Shown piece by piece: positions 45,021 through 54,358 of a stretch of DNA of 64,000 nt (position 1 is its first letter; each line of letters begins with the position of its first letter). A program made the position numbers and the translations under genes. The notes beneath the pieces were generated by a model. That model worked only from the letters and a program-made list of their open reading frames with translations, did not search any database and was not told the DNA's origin. The stretch comes from Bifidobacterium sp. ESL0745. GTDB lineage: Bacteria; Actinomycetota; Actinomycetes; Actinomycetales; Bifidobacteriaceae. Where the stretch lies: assembly GCF_029433335.1 (NCBI RefSeq), contig NZ_JAQTHX010000001.1, forward strand, positions 1,612,001 through 1,676,000. Reading direction: 5' to 3'.

Positions 45021-45246
45021 CGCCAAACTCCCTATCTACTTCGCGGGAGCCCTGCACCAAATCATAATTCAGCTTGTAATAGTTCAACAGAAACGGCATG
45101 AAATCTTCCGGAAAATTCGACGAAAGAAGATTGCCTTTATTATCGAACACTGCTTTGCGTCCGTAATCCACTTCGGTAATCGTGACGGTGTCCTCGGTAT
45201 AGCCGAGCCGCACACCGTCCATCTCAAACAAGTCATCGCACTGCAT
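45013..45246 (-). CDS. Small partner of the DUF4160 protein
   Basis: A 77-residue protein starting MQCDDLFEMDGVRLGYTEDT at 45246, where a near-perfect ribosome site AAAGGAGGTG lies four bases upstream. The in-frame extension to 45462 includes Arg/Lys-rich sequence without a good start and is less likely. Compact, acidic, beta-rich; no family recognised. The 8-base overlap with the DUF4160 gene shows co-translation. Confidence 0.68.
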   Translation of the reverse strand: MQCDDLFEMDGVRLGYTEDTVTITEVDYGRKAVFDNKGNLLSSNFPEDFMPFLLNYYKLNYDLVQGSREVDREFGDD

Positions 45247-45828
45247 ATTGCACCTCCTTTCCTCCTGCAATACCGCCAATTGTAGCGGGAAAACAGGAGG
45301 ACGCGAGGTGTTGCCAGCGCGACGAGAACGAGCCGGAACCTTCACGTTTTCAGGCCTTCTACGTTTGCTGTTATCTGACATCGATCGGGTCGTCATACTT
45401 GTTTCTTTCACTCGGTGGAAATTCACTCGGTGGAAATCATCATTGACTCCATCGAAGCACAAAAGGCAAAATCACCGGAACAAAACCAAGCACTGTGGTC
45501 GGATGATAGGGGTTATCCACATTTCAGGCGTGTCGCGACCTACAGCGGCGAGTCGTCCACAAAAATCCGATAATAGCCGTCCATTATTCACAACCATCGG
45601 TTATCGGCATTCGCCATCCACGACCATTTACCGAATAACGCATTTCCCCAATAAGCGGAAAATCTCTCCGGTCAATAACCGCTAAATAGCCGATGGGCAT
45701 GTACAGGCACGAATTCCCAGCCTTTGCCGTAACCCGTAGCCCTACCAAAACGAAACAAAAGCGATACGTAAATGCAAATCGGAAGATATTTTTTTCTTCA
45801 AATCTTTGAAGATTATGTAATACAGAAA
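45247..45828. other. Long spacer with DnaA-box-like sites
   Basis: About 580 bases without a supported gene. It contains two consensus-like DnaA boxes, TTATCCACA (45513-45521) and TTATTCACA (45584-45592), a half-match TCGTCCACA (45553-45561), and a 15-bp direct duplication TTCACTCGGTGGAAA (around 45407-45436). An AT-rich tract follows at 45785-45830. Confidence 0.5.
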
Positions 45829-45863
45829 TTTACCCCGCCCTGAATGAACAGGAACGGGATAAA
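45829..45863 (-). terminator. Probable terminator of topA
   Basis: TTTACCCCG (45829-45837) and CGGGATAAA (45855-45863) form a stem with one wobble/mismatch, 31 bases after the topA stop. The following minus-strand sequence is A/T-rich but without a long U-run. Confidence 0.45.
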
Positions 45864-45893
45864 TTCGTCGACGCAGGCTACAAAGATTAGCCC

Positions 45894-48800
45894 TTACTTC
45901 TTGGCAGCCGTCTTGCGGGTAGCGGTCTTTTTAGCGGTCGTCTTGCGCGCTGTCGACTTCTTGGTACTGGCCTTACGCATGCTGGTCTTTCGCGTGGTCG
46001 CCTTGCGACGGCCGCGGCGCTTCGTCGGCCCGGCGGCGCGCTTTTCGGCGAGCAGCTGGAAGGCGGTGGCCGGGTCGATGGACTCCGGAGTGTACTGCTT
46101 GGGGAGCGTACGATTGGTCTCGCCGTCGGTGATGTAGGCGCCGTAGAAACCATCCTTGATGGTCACGTTCTTGCCGTTCTCCGGATCAGCTCCGAGATCG
46201 CGCAGCGGCGGCTTGGCCGTTCCCCTGCCGCGACCACGACCGTACTTCGGCTGGGCGAACAGCGCCTTGGCTTTGTCCAAATCGACGGTGAAAATCTCAT
46301 CCTCGCTGCCAAGCGAGCGCGTATCGGACTTGCCGTCTGCGCTCTTCTTGGTGAGATAAGGGCCGTAACGCCCGTTGCTTGCGGTGACGACGGCCTCGCT
46401 GGTTTCGCCGGTTTTGGCATCGGTTTCGTCATACTTGCCGACTTCACGTGGCAGGCTCAGCAGCTTCAGCGCCTCGTCAAGCGTCACTGTATCCGGACTC
46501 ATCGTCTTGAACAGCGACGCCATCTTGGGCTTGGGTGCCGTGGACTTGGCAGTTTTCTTGACACGGGTCTTGGTGGACTTGGCGGTTTTGCCGGTTTTTG
46601 CCGTCTTGGAAGCCTTGCCTTCCTTGGCGTGAGCCGTATCCGCCGCGTCTCCGGCTTTCGCCGCGGCGGCCTTGGCCTCGCGTTCGGCCTTCATCTCCGC
46701 TTCGGCTTCAGGTGAGATCAGCGCAATATACGGACCGAACCGTCCGTTGCGGACTTCCACTGTACCGCCGGTGGCTGGATCCTTGCCCAGCACACGCGGC
46801 CCGCCAGCATTGTTCTTGATAAGCTCATGGCCGGCCTCGACACTCAGCTCGTCGGGAGCCATTGTCTCGGGAATCGAGGCACGTTCGGGGTTGCCTTCGG
46901 CGTCCAGGTTCTTCGTGTCCTCGAGATAAGGGCCATAACGGCCGACGCGCACCTGCAGACCATCGCCGATCTCGATGGTGTTGATGGCGCGTGCGTCGAT
47001 GTCGCCGAGCTGCGCGACCTGCTGTTGCAGGCCCTCATGCGCCTCGTCCTGAGATTTCGCCGCGTCGGATCCGTCGCCGAAGTAGAAACGGGTGAGCCAT
47101 TCCTTGCTGGTTTCCTTGCCCTGCGCGATCTTGTCAAGCCCGTTTTCCATATCGGCGGTGAACTGATAGTCCACATACTTCGGAAAGTTGGTTTCCAGCA
47201 ACTTTGTCACCGCGAAAGCCAACCAGGATGGAATCAACGCACGCCCACGCTCGTAGACATAGCCACGGTCAATGATTGTCGAAATGATGCTGGCGTAAGT
47301 GGACGGACGGCCGATTTCCTTGGCTTCGAGCGTCTTGACCAACGACGCCTCGGTATAGCGTGCCGGGGGCTGGGTCTCGTGGCCGTCGGCACTGACCGAT
47401 GTGGCGTTGAGCACCTCACCGGTTTTCATCGGCGGCAACGCCTCGTTTTCTTCGAAATCACGCGATTTGACGGAATCCTTGGTATCCTTCGCCTTTGCGG
47501 CGGACAAACCGGATGCCAGCGAAGCAGACGAAGAACCGGAGGAACGACGCGGCCATCCGGAGGCCTTGAGGAATCCGGGAAACTCGATGACGGTACCGGA
47601 AGCCTGGAAAATGGCCTCTCCCCGATCACCGGCGGGCGCAGAAAGCCGCACGGTAGCGGTGAAGCCGGTGGCATCGGCCATCTGCGAGGCGAGCGTGCGC
47701 TGCCAAATCAAGGTGTAAAGCTTCAGTTGATCCGGCGGCACCTTGGTGGCCAGTTCGGACGGATCGTGGAATTTCGAGCCGGCAGGGCGGATGCATTCGT
47801 GCGCTTCCTGCGCGCCGGCGGTCTTGGTAGCATATTGCTTGGGTTTGTCAGACAGATATTCCTTGCCGAAGTTCTTCGTGACGGACTCGCGGGCGGCGGT
47901 GATGGCCTCCTGCGAAAGCGTCACGGAATCGGTACGCATGTAGGTGATAAAGCCGTTTTCATACAAACCTTGGGCGGCACGCATAGTCTGGCGAGAGCTC
48001 ATCGAAAGCCGGTTGCCGGCGGCCTGCTGCATGGTCGAGGTGGTGAACGGCGGCACCGGACGGCGGTGGTACGGCTTGGATTCCATGGACACCACGGTGA
48101 ACGGTGCATGTTCCAGCTCCGCGGCTATTGCCTTGGTCTGAGCCTCGTCAAGCTGGCAGACGTTGTCTTTCCGCGCGGCGGCGGTCAGCGCACCGGTGGA
48201 TGTGAAATCACGCGAAGTTGCCAGACGAGAGCCTCCCAGCGAAACCATACGAGATTCAAAATCGACATTCTCGCCCTGCTCGTCGGGTGCACAAAGCTCG
48301 GCGATGACGTCCCAATACGGCGAGCGCACGAACGCCATGCGTTCCCGTTCGCGCTCGACAATCAGACGAGTGGCAACGGACTGCACACGTCCGGCGGAAA
48401 GCCCAGGGCCGACCTTGCGCCAAAGTACCGGCGAAAGTTCGTAGCCGTACAGCCTGTCAAGCACACGCCGCGTTTCCTGGGCGTCGACCATGTTGGCATC
48501 CACGTCGCGGGTCTTGCCGACGGCCGCTTTGATGGCGGATGACGTGATCTCGTGGAAGACCATGCGGTGCACCGGCACCTTGGGCTTGAGCGTCTGCACC
48601 AGATGCCACGCGATGGCCTCGCCTTCGCGATCCTCATCAGTCGCGAGATAGAGTTCGCTGGCGTCTTTCAGCGCGCTTTTCAGTTGCGCGACGGTTTTCT
48701 TCTTTTCAGGCCCAACAATGTAATACGGCTCGAAACCGTCGTCGACATCGACGCCGAACCGGCCGAACTTCGCCTTTTTGGAGGCGGGAACCTGGCTGGG

Positions 48801-48923
48801 CTGCGCCAAATCGCGGATATGACCGACTGAGGCCATGACCGTGTAATCCTTGCCGAGGTATCCACCGATCTTCTTCGCCTTGGTCGGAGACTCCACGATG
48901 ACAAGTTTCTTACCAGCCGCCAT
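45894..48923 (-). CDS. topA: DNA topoisomerase I
   Basis: A 1009-residue type IA topoisomerase that relaxes negative supercoils. The TOPRIM domain carries KLVIVESPTKAKKI with Glu11 and the LATDEDREGEA motif (93-102). The catalytic Tyr328 lies in GFITYMRTDSVTLSQ. C-terminal regions show repeated actinobacterial toprim-like C domains (NGRFGPYIAL, NGRYGPYLTKK). The last 45 residues are a Lys/Arg/Thr tail (KKTARKTAAKK), as in actinobacterial TopA, where such tails aid DNA binding. The start MAAGKKLVIVES at 48923 has GAAGGAGCGGTT upstream. Confidence 0.96.
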   Translation of the reverse strand: MAAGKKLVIVESPTKAKKIGGYLGKDYTVMASVGHIRDLAQPSQVPASKKAKFGRFGVDVDDGFEPYYIVGPEKKKTVAQLKSALKDASELYLATDEDREGEAIAWHLVQTLKPKVPVHRMVFHEITSSAIKAAVGKTRDVDANMVDAQETRRVLDRLYGYELSPVLWRKVGPGLSAGRVQSVATRLIVERERERMAFVRSPYWDVIAELCAPDEQGENVDFESRMVSLGGSRLATSRDFTSTGALTAAARKDNVCQLDEAQTKAIAAELEHAPFTVVSMESKPYHRRPVPPFTTSTMQQAAGNRLSMSSRQTMRAAQGLYENGFITYMRTDSVTLSQEAITAARESVTKNFGKEYLSDKPKQYATKTAGAQEAHECIRPAGSKFHDPSELATKVPPDQLKLYTLIWQRTLASQMADATGFTATVRLSAPAGDRGEAIFQASGTVIEFPGFLKASGWPRRSSGSSSASLASGLSAAKAKDTKDSVKSRDFEENEALPPMKTGEVLNATSVSADGHETQPPARYTEASLVKTLEAKEIGRPSTYASIISTIIDRGYVYERGRALIPSWLAFAVTKLLETNFPKYVDYQFTADMENGLDKIAQGKETSKEWLTRFYFGDGSDAAKSQDEAHEGLQQQVAQLGDIDARAINTIEIGDGLQVRVGRYGPYLEDTKNLDAEGNPERASIPETMAPDELSVEAGHELIKNNAGGPRVLGKDPATGGTVEVRNGRFGPYIALISPEAEAEMKAEREAKAAAAKAGDAADTAHAKEGKASKTAKTGKTAKSTKTRVKKTAKSTAPKPKMASLFKTMSPDTVTLDEALKLLSLPREVGKYDETDAKTGETSEAVVTASNGRYGPYLTKKSADGKSDTRSLGSEDEIFTVDLDKAKALFAQPKYGRGRGRGTAKPPLRDLGADPENGKNVTIKDGFYGAYITDGETNRTLPKQYTPESIDPATAFQLLAEKRAAGPTKRRGRRKATTRKTSMRKASTKKSTARKTTAKKTATRKTAAKK

Positions 48924-49339
48924 AACCGCTCCTTCACGTTTCGAGGTTACGTTCGTCATATTACTTACCACTTACCCACAGCATACAGCGAAACATCAGT
49001 GTAGCGCGTGGCGCAACATATTAATAAGGACTACCATACCGCACCGAACATTCGTACCATCATAGCCAACCGTGGTGCACCCGCGGGAGATATCATCAAA
49101 TCTTCAATCTTCGAGGTACCCAATCGCGGTGAAGCGCCCATACCTCTATTTGCCATCTCCTTGGATTTTCAATCATTTCGGCAATGATGAGCGAACGGCA
49201 GAAATTAATGGATAAAACAATGTTTCGTCTATTTATTCGTCCAATATACGCATTACTGTATTTTTTTGGGGGAAGGGAATAAGGCATTTATATATTAAAT
49301 GCCGAATTCTTACTTACTTGAAAATTGAAGGGGAGAAAT
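48924..49339. other. Divergent promoter region of topA and the LRR gene
   Basis: About 415 bases without a gene between divergently transcribed units. The right side is AT-rich and ends with the strong ribosome site GAAGGGGAGAAAT. Promoter positions are not certain. Confidence 0.4.
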
Positions 49340-51826
49340 ATGCGCAAGGATATAAAAACTGCGCTTGGCATCGCCGTTGCTGCGGCGATGCTGGTGACGC
49401 CGGCGTTTGCCAACGCCAACGACATCGGCGGGATGCAGCCGCAACAGGATCAAGCATCCCAGGTAGCGACACCGAGACAAACAAACCAAAACCAAAAACT
49501 GCCTGCACAAGCGGCACAGAAGCCAAGCGAAAAGCTGCAGACGAAGCAAGGGCAACCGACGTCGAACCAGCAGACACAGTCGCAAGACCAAGCCCAATCC
49601 GACAAGACGAAGACATCGACGACCGACACGAATAAGGCACAAGGCCAAGACGCCACAACGAAGTCGACCCCGGCAATTCCAAGCATCTCCGCCGCACCGT
49701 CACTTGCCAAGCCGACACCTTCCGTCGGTGTGCAGGACGAATCCACCTGCAGCGACAATGGCGCGACGCAGGGGAATCTTGCAGGCGGAAGCTGGGAACT
49801 TTTGACGACGAGCGACACCTGCACCCTCACCATCAACGCCGAACCTGGCCAAGAGGCGCAGATACCCGATAATACGTTCTTCAAGAACCTGTATACCGAA
49901 GGCCATGCCGCATATACGGACGTTGACTTTGCCGGCAAGACCCAGCTGCCTGTAGACAGCAGCTTTTTGTTCAACGGCATTTCCGGCCTTAAGCATCTGA
50001 ACCACACCGGCAACGTGGACGCAAGCCATGTCACCGATATGTCTCAGATGTTCGGGACCAGCGATTTCGAAAAGCTCGACCTAAGCGGCTGGAACGTCGG
50101 CAACGTCACGAACATGTCGCATATGTTCGACAGTTGCTCAAGCCTGACCAGCCTTGATCTGAGCAGCTGGGACACCGGCTCGGTGACCGACATGGGCGCG
50201 ATGTTCCGCCAATGCCAGCATGTGACCTTCATCGATTTGCACAATTGGGACACCAGAAACGTGACTACCATGGACAGGCTGTTCAGCGGTGACGACAGGC
50301 TCGCCGCCGTCGACCTCAGCACCTTCATCACCAACAACAGCACCACTATGGACAACCTGTTCGAGAGCGATTTCGCCATCAAGCAGATATCCATCGGCCC
50401 TCACACCCAATTGGGCGGCTGGCAGCCTTCATTGCACGTTTCGTCCAACGAACCCTACACGGGCAAATGGGTGAAGGTCTATCAGCCAGGAAGCACGTTG
50501 AGCGCAGAAGACACTGCACGCACTTACGATTGGAACGATATCCAAAGCGGGAGCCTCACCGACGCCGCCCAAGCCGCCGGGACATACGTCTGGCAGGAAA
50601 ACCGCACGCTGACCCTGAAGCCCGGAACATCGCTGCCTGCCGGCACCCATCTCACCGACACCGCAGCCATGCAATACAATATCAGCGGAGGCCATGCCAC
50701 GGGCGTTCACGTCGACGGTAAGTCCGCCCCGCAGAATGTCAGCACCCTGGGCAAGACGCTGCCGGACAAGAATTCATACAAACTGCTCGATGCCGACAAC
50801 GCCGAAGCCAAAGGCTATACGTTCACGTGGAACACCAAGGAGGATGGCACCGGCAGCTCATACAAGCCCGGTGACGTTGCAAATCTGGCTGACGGCGACA
50901 CCACCCTCTACGCGACCTGGAAGGCCATACCGAAGCCGAAGCCGATCCAGACCATCACCATCACGCCGACACCACAGCACAAGCCCGCTCACAGCACAAC
51001 GGTCAACCTGAAGCCGAAGCCCAGTGACAAGCCCGGCAAGCATGACGGCAAACCTGGCAAAACCGGAAAGACAGGAAAGACCGGAAAGACCGACAAGCCC
51101 GGCAAGCATGACGGCAAACCTGGCAAAACCGACAGCAAACCTACGCACAACGGCCATATTCCCTCTACGGCCAGCGATTCCAAGCCAGCCGGCAACAGCA
51201 ATTCCAAGCCGACGTCCTCGAACGTGACGGCCTCGCCAGACAAGACGGCGTCTTCAAATGAGCAGCATCGTCACAAGTCCACTGCGGCTTCAGACACGTC
51301 GGGCGTTGTCCTCATCACACCTTCCACCTCCAACTCAAACGTTCCTGGATCGCAGGCCTCATCTTCGGCAACCGATTCCCCGCGTCATGCAACCACGAAC
51401 GGTGCCAAAGCGAATGCCGACGGTGCCGACACAAGCGTAAACGGGATTCGCATGAACCCCGCCAACGGACGTGCGAACACGAACCTTCGCAGTGCTTTCG
51501 GCCTCGCAGTAGCCACCCCGCAGCTACCGATACCCAATGATCAGACACTCGGCGAAGGCGGCAATGCTCCAGAGGCCACAAGCCCGAAGAAATCACAACA
51601 AGGCTGCGAACCTATCGCTTATCTCGGTGGTTCCGTCTCTCCCGTCGCCTATCGGTGCGACGCGCAGGACAAAGCCGCTCAGGGCGCCATGGCACAGACC
51701 GACTCGATGAGGACGGTACCGGTCTGGGCATTCATTCTGCTGGTTGTGCTCGCTATTTGCGCGATGGTTTATGCCTATGAACGCAGAAACAGCACCATCA
51801 GTTCACAACACCGTGCCAACCAATAA
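49340..51826 (+). CDS. BspA-family LRR surface protein with Lys/Pro stalk
   Basis: An 828-residue surface protein. The ATG at 49340 (MRKDIKTALGIAVAAAMLVT) follows AAGGGGAGAAAT; signal peptide to about residue 25. A Gln/Thr/Lys linker (about 30-115) precedes DUF285-type repeats (MSQMFGTSDFEKLDLSGWNV, MSHMFDSCSSLTSLDLSSWD, MGAMFRQCQHVTFIDLHNWD). A flanking domain with an InlB-like strand unit (LLDADNAEAKGYTFTWNTKE...LYATWK) leads to a KPGKxxGKTGKTGKT repeat stalk. The end is a transmembrane helix (TVPVWAFILLVVLAICAMVY) and ERRNSTISSQ with no LPXTG motif, so it may be held by the helix. It is followed by a terminator. Confidence 0.85.
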   Translation: MRKDIKTALGIAVAAAMLVTPAFANANDIGGMQPQQDQASQVATPRQTNQNQKLPAQAAQKPSEKLQTKQGQPTSNQQTQSQDQAQSDKTKTSTTDTNKAQGQDATTKSTPAIPSISAAPSLAKPTPSVGVQDESTCSDNGATQGNLAGGSWELLTTSDTCTLTINAEPGQEAQIPDNTFFKNLYTEGHAAYTDVDFAGKTQLPVDSSFLFNGISGLKHLNHTGNVDASHVTDMSQMFGTSDFEKLDLSGWNVGNVTNMSHMFDSCSSLTSLDLSSWDTGSVTDMGAMFRQCQHVTFIDLHNWDTRNVTTMDRLFSGDDRLAAVDLSTFITNNSTTMDNLFESDFAIKQISIGPHTQLGGWQPSLHVSSNEPYTGKWVKVYQPGSTLSAEDTARTYDWNDIQSGSLTDAAQAAGTYVWQENRTLTLKPGTSLPAGTHLTDTAAMQYNISGGHATGVHVDGKSAPQNVSTLGKTLPDKNSYKLLDADNAEAKGYTFTWNTKEDGTGSSYKPGDVANLADGDTTLYATWKAIPKPKPIQTITITPTPQHKPAHSTTVNLKPKPSDKPGKHDGKPGKTGKTGKTGKTDKPGKHDGKPGKTDSKPTHNGHIPSTASDSKPAGNSNSKPTSSNVTASPDKTASSNEQHRHKSTAASDTSGVVLITPSTSNSNVPGSQASSSATDSPRHATTNGAKANADGADTSVNGIRMNPANGRANTNLRSAFGLAVATPQLPIPNDQTLGEGGNAPEATSPKKSQQGCEPIAYLGGSVSPVAYRCDAQDKAAQGAMAQTDSMRTVPVWAFILLVVLAICAMVYAYERRNSTISSQHRANQ

Positions 51827-51862
51827 AGGAGCCGCCAATAGCACCATCACTCAATAATCCGA

Positions 51863-51905
51863 GAAGGAGGGCCGTGCAGCGTTCGCCGTTGCGCGGTCCT
51901 TCTTT
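51863..51905 (+). terminator. Terminator after the LRR surface gene
   Basis: GAAGGA...TCCTTC with an inner GCCG/CGG-TGCA stem (51863-51903) followed by TTT. It lies 37 bases after the stop. Confidence 0.75.
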
Positions 51906-52257
51906 ATGTGCGGTCGGATCGGCTTTTCATGCCAATCTTACGGTACAAAACGCGATAGAACGTTTACTCCAGCAAGGCAAATCGCATTCCTGCACCCCAT
52001 GCTCCAGCCTTTAGGCCATTTATAACTACTGGTCAAATTCCGATTCCAAACACCGCTCTTAGACCCACGATCCAGAGCAACGCACGCAACGAATCCGCCG
52101 TACCTGTTTCAAACTGCTTCAGCGCACCATCGGCGACACACTGCACGATCCTGATCGCGTAACGAAAAGCACACAATCGGCACTGGAAACCTATCTTTTA
52201 CGCCATTACAATGGCAATCGAAACGCCCGGAAACCAAGAATTCAGAGAATCGGCACA
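51906..52257. other. Gene-free spacer before the MATE gene
   Basis: About 350 bases with no supported gene, repeat or obvious operator. The MATE promoter should lie within it. Confidence 0.4.
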
Positions 52258-53658
52258 GTGACCAAAACGCCAATGACAAACGAGAACAACCGAACGGATA
52301 AAACGGCAGACAACGAACAAGCGTATGACAAAAGCGAACGCAGGCGCATCAACCGGCAGATCCTCGCGCTGGCGATCCCCACCTTCGGCCAGCTCATCGC
52401 CGACCCGCTGTTCGTCCTGATCGACACGGCCATCGTCGGCCACATCGGCGACACCGCGTTGGCCGGCCTTTCCATCGGTTCCACCGTGCTGCTCACCGTC
52501 GCCGGACTTTGCAACTTCCTTGCCTACGGCACCACTTCGCGCGTCGGGCAGCTGATGGGCGCCGGGCGCAAGCGCGAAGGGCTTGAAACCGGCGTCGACG
52601 GGCTTTGGCTGGCACTGATTATCGGGGTTATTATTTCGGCGGCGTTCTTCGCGGGGGCGCGACCGTTATGTTCCCTGATGGGCGCGCGCGGCGAGGTGCT
52701 CGACAACGCGACCATTTACTTGCAGGCCGTCATCTTCGGGCTTCCGGGAATGCTACTGGTCTACGCGGCCAACGGCATTTTCCGCGGGCTCAAGAAAGTA
52801 CGGATCACGCTGGTCGCCGCCGTTCTGGGCGCGGCGCTCAATACCGCACTTGACTTTCTCTTCGTTTTCGGGCTCGACATGGGCATTATGGGCTCCGGGC
52901 TGGCCACGCTGATCGCGCAGTGGTTTATGGGGATTTATCTGGTCATTCCTTCTTTGAAATGGTCGCACGATGCCGGTGCATCGCTCGCACCTCGAATTTC
53001 CGGTATCACCGCCACCGCCGCCGACGGACTGCCGCTGTTCATCCGCACGCTCGCCCTGCGCATCTGCCTGGTGGCCACCGTCGTGCTCGCCACGCACATG
53101 GGCACGCAAGTGCTCGCCGCCTATCAGGCCGTCAATTCCAGCTGGAACTTCGTACTGAACATCCTCGACGCCATCGGCATCTCCGGACAGGCGCTGGTTG
53201 CCACGGAAATCGGCGCAAAACGCTACGGACGTGCACGCGAAATGACACGGATTTCGGCACGGGCAGGGCTTTATGGCGGCATTGCGGTCGGCATCGCGCT
53301 TATCGCACTCGGATTCGCCGCCGCTCCCCTCTTCAGCCCGAACACGGCCATCCAACATCTCATCGTCATCGGCATGATTGTCGTCGCGATTTTCCTGCCG
53401 CTTGCGGGCTGGATGTGGGCGCTCGACGGCATCCTCATCGGCGCCGGCGACTACAAATACCTCGCCGTCACCTGCTCGATCGTCACCGTCATTTATCTAC
53501 CGCTTGTCCTTGTCTTGAACTTCATCGACGGCGCCTACAATCCCAACGCCACCGTCCGCATGATCCTGCTCTGGGCCGTCTTCAGCGTCGTCTTCATCGG
53601 CGGCCGATCGATTTTCAACGGCCTTCGCGCCCGCGGCGACAAGTGGCTGAAGAAGTAA
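52258..53658 (+). CDS. MATE-family efflux transporter (DinF-like)
   Basis: A 466-residue transporter with 12 hydrophobic segments that would export drugs or metabolites using a Na+ or H+ gradient. The first helix LALAIPTFGQLIADPLFVLI followed by DTAIVGHIGDTALAGLSIG is the standard MATE opening, and the second-half repeat LRICLVATVVLATHMGTQVL then AAYQAVNSS, with the IGISGQALVATEIGAK motif, is DinF-type. The start is uncertain: GTG at 52258 or ATG at 52273, neither with a clear ribosome site. Substrate unknown. Confidence 0.87.
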   Translation: MTKTPMTNENNRTDKTADNEQAYDKSERRRINRQILALAIPTFGQLIADPLFVLIDTAIVGHIGDTALAGLSIGSTVLLTVAGLCNFLAYGTTSRVGQLMGAGRKREGLETGVDGLWLALIIGVIISAAFFAGARPLCSLMGARGEVLDNATIYLQAVIFGLPGMLLVYAANGIFRGLKKVRITLVAAVLGAALNTALDFLFVFGLDMGIMGSGLATLIAQWFMGIYLVIPSLKWSHDAGASLAPRISGITATAADGLPLFIRTLALRICLVATVVLATHMGTQVLAAYQAVNSSWNFVLNILDAIGISGQALVATEIGAKRYGRAREMTRISARAGLYGGIAVGIALIALGFAAAPLFSPNTAIQHLIVIGMIVVAIFLPLAGWMWALDGILIGAGDYKYLAVTCSIVTVIYLPLVLVLNFIDGAYNPNATVRMILLWAVFSVVFIGGRSIFNGLRARGDKWLKK

Positions 53659-53720
53659 GATTTCAAGGCTTATTCGCCATTACAATAAATCAGTTGTTCA
53701 GTAAAACGAAAAATGCAAAA

Positions 53721-53807
53721 GTGTTTGGAACTCGAAACGCTATTAGAATGTTTCGAATTTAACACAATTTAAAAATGTTTGGAATTCGAAACATTTCATA
53801 GTATAAT
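53721..53807 (+). promoter_or_regulatory. hipBA promoter with three operator-like dyads
   Basis: Three related sites precede hipB: GTGTTTGGAACTCGAAACGC (53721-53740), TGTTTCGAATTTAACAC (53750-53766) and ATGTTTGGAATTCGAAACAT (53775-53794), the last nearly perfectly palindromic. The third overlaps the -35 box TTGGAA (53779-53784), which is 17 bp from a consensus -10 TATAAT (53802-53807). HipB-type autorepression at these operators is inferred. Confidence 0.8.
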
Positions 53808-53846
53808 TCTATTGAAAATTGGAACATTTTGTAAGCAGGGGTCTCA

Positions 53847-54335
53847 ATGGACATGTTCAAAACGCAGATACGTTCCATCCCACAACTCTCTGCTACTTTG
53901 CGTGACGCGCGAAAAGCCAGGGGCCTTACCCAGTCGCAACTCGCCAATCGAACGAATATCCCCCGTTCGTGGCTCAGCCGAATGGAAAACGGAAAAATAA
54001 AAGATCCAAGCACTCAAAAAATCTTTAGCCTTTTCCGAGAACTCGGAATTACTGCCATCCTTCAATATGCGCCCGCAGATTCTTTTTCAAAAAGCGATGC
54101 ATCGAAAGAACCGAAAACTCTCAAGCCTCAAAAAAAACAATCAGACAACGCCATCCAAAAAACTGAATCCCATAACACACAGGCCGAATCTGCAATGGGA
54201 AAAGTGACGCTTTCAGAACTGGCGGCAAGAGGACAACGGAAAACCGAAGCATTCCTCGAGCAAATGGCCGAACGCACCCGAAATGAATCTAGACAAAGTT
54301 CTCGATACTATAGATATATCCGCCACTGTCAATGA
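53847..54335 (+). CDS. hipB: HipB-type antitoxin/transcriptional regulator
   Basis: A 162-residue protein with an N-terminal XRE helix-turn-helix (about 12-70): ATLRDARKARGLTQSQLANR, TNIPRSWLSRMENGKIKD. It would bind the operators just upstream and neutralise HipA. The C-terminal 90 residues are a charged, unstructured extension (KEPKTLKPQKKQSDNAIQ) longer than in E. coli HipB. The ATG at 53847 follows AGGGGTCTCA; a second ATG two codons on is possible. The stop lies 23 bases before the hipA start. Confidence 0.85.
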   Translation: MDMFKTQIRSIPQLSATLRDARKARGLTQSQLANRTNIPRSWLSRMENGKIKDPSTQKIFSLFRELGITAILQYAPADSFSKSDASKEPKTLKPQKKQSDNAIQKTESHNTQAESAMGKVTLSELAARGQRKTEAFLEQMAERTRNESRQSSRYYRYIRHCQ

Positions 54336-54358
54336 GGATAATTGCGAATGGGGAAACA

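Noticed and set aside
45500-45600. Replication origin at the DnaA-box-like sites
   Set aside because: No dnaA, dnaN or related origin genes, few boxes and no skew information; kept only as a weak observation.
46827-48542. 571-codon plus-strand frame opposite topA
   Set aside because: Antisense shadow of topoisomerase I.
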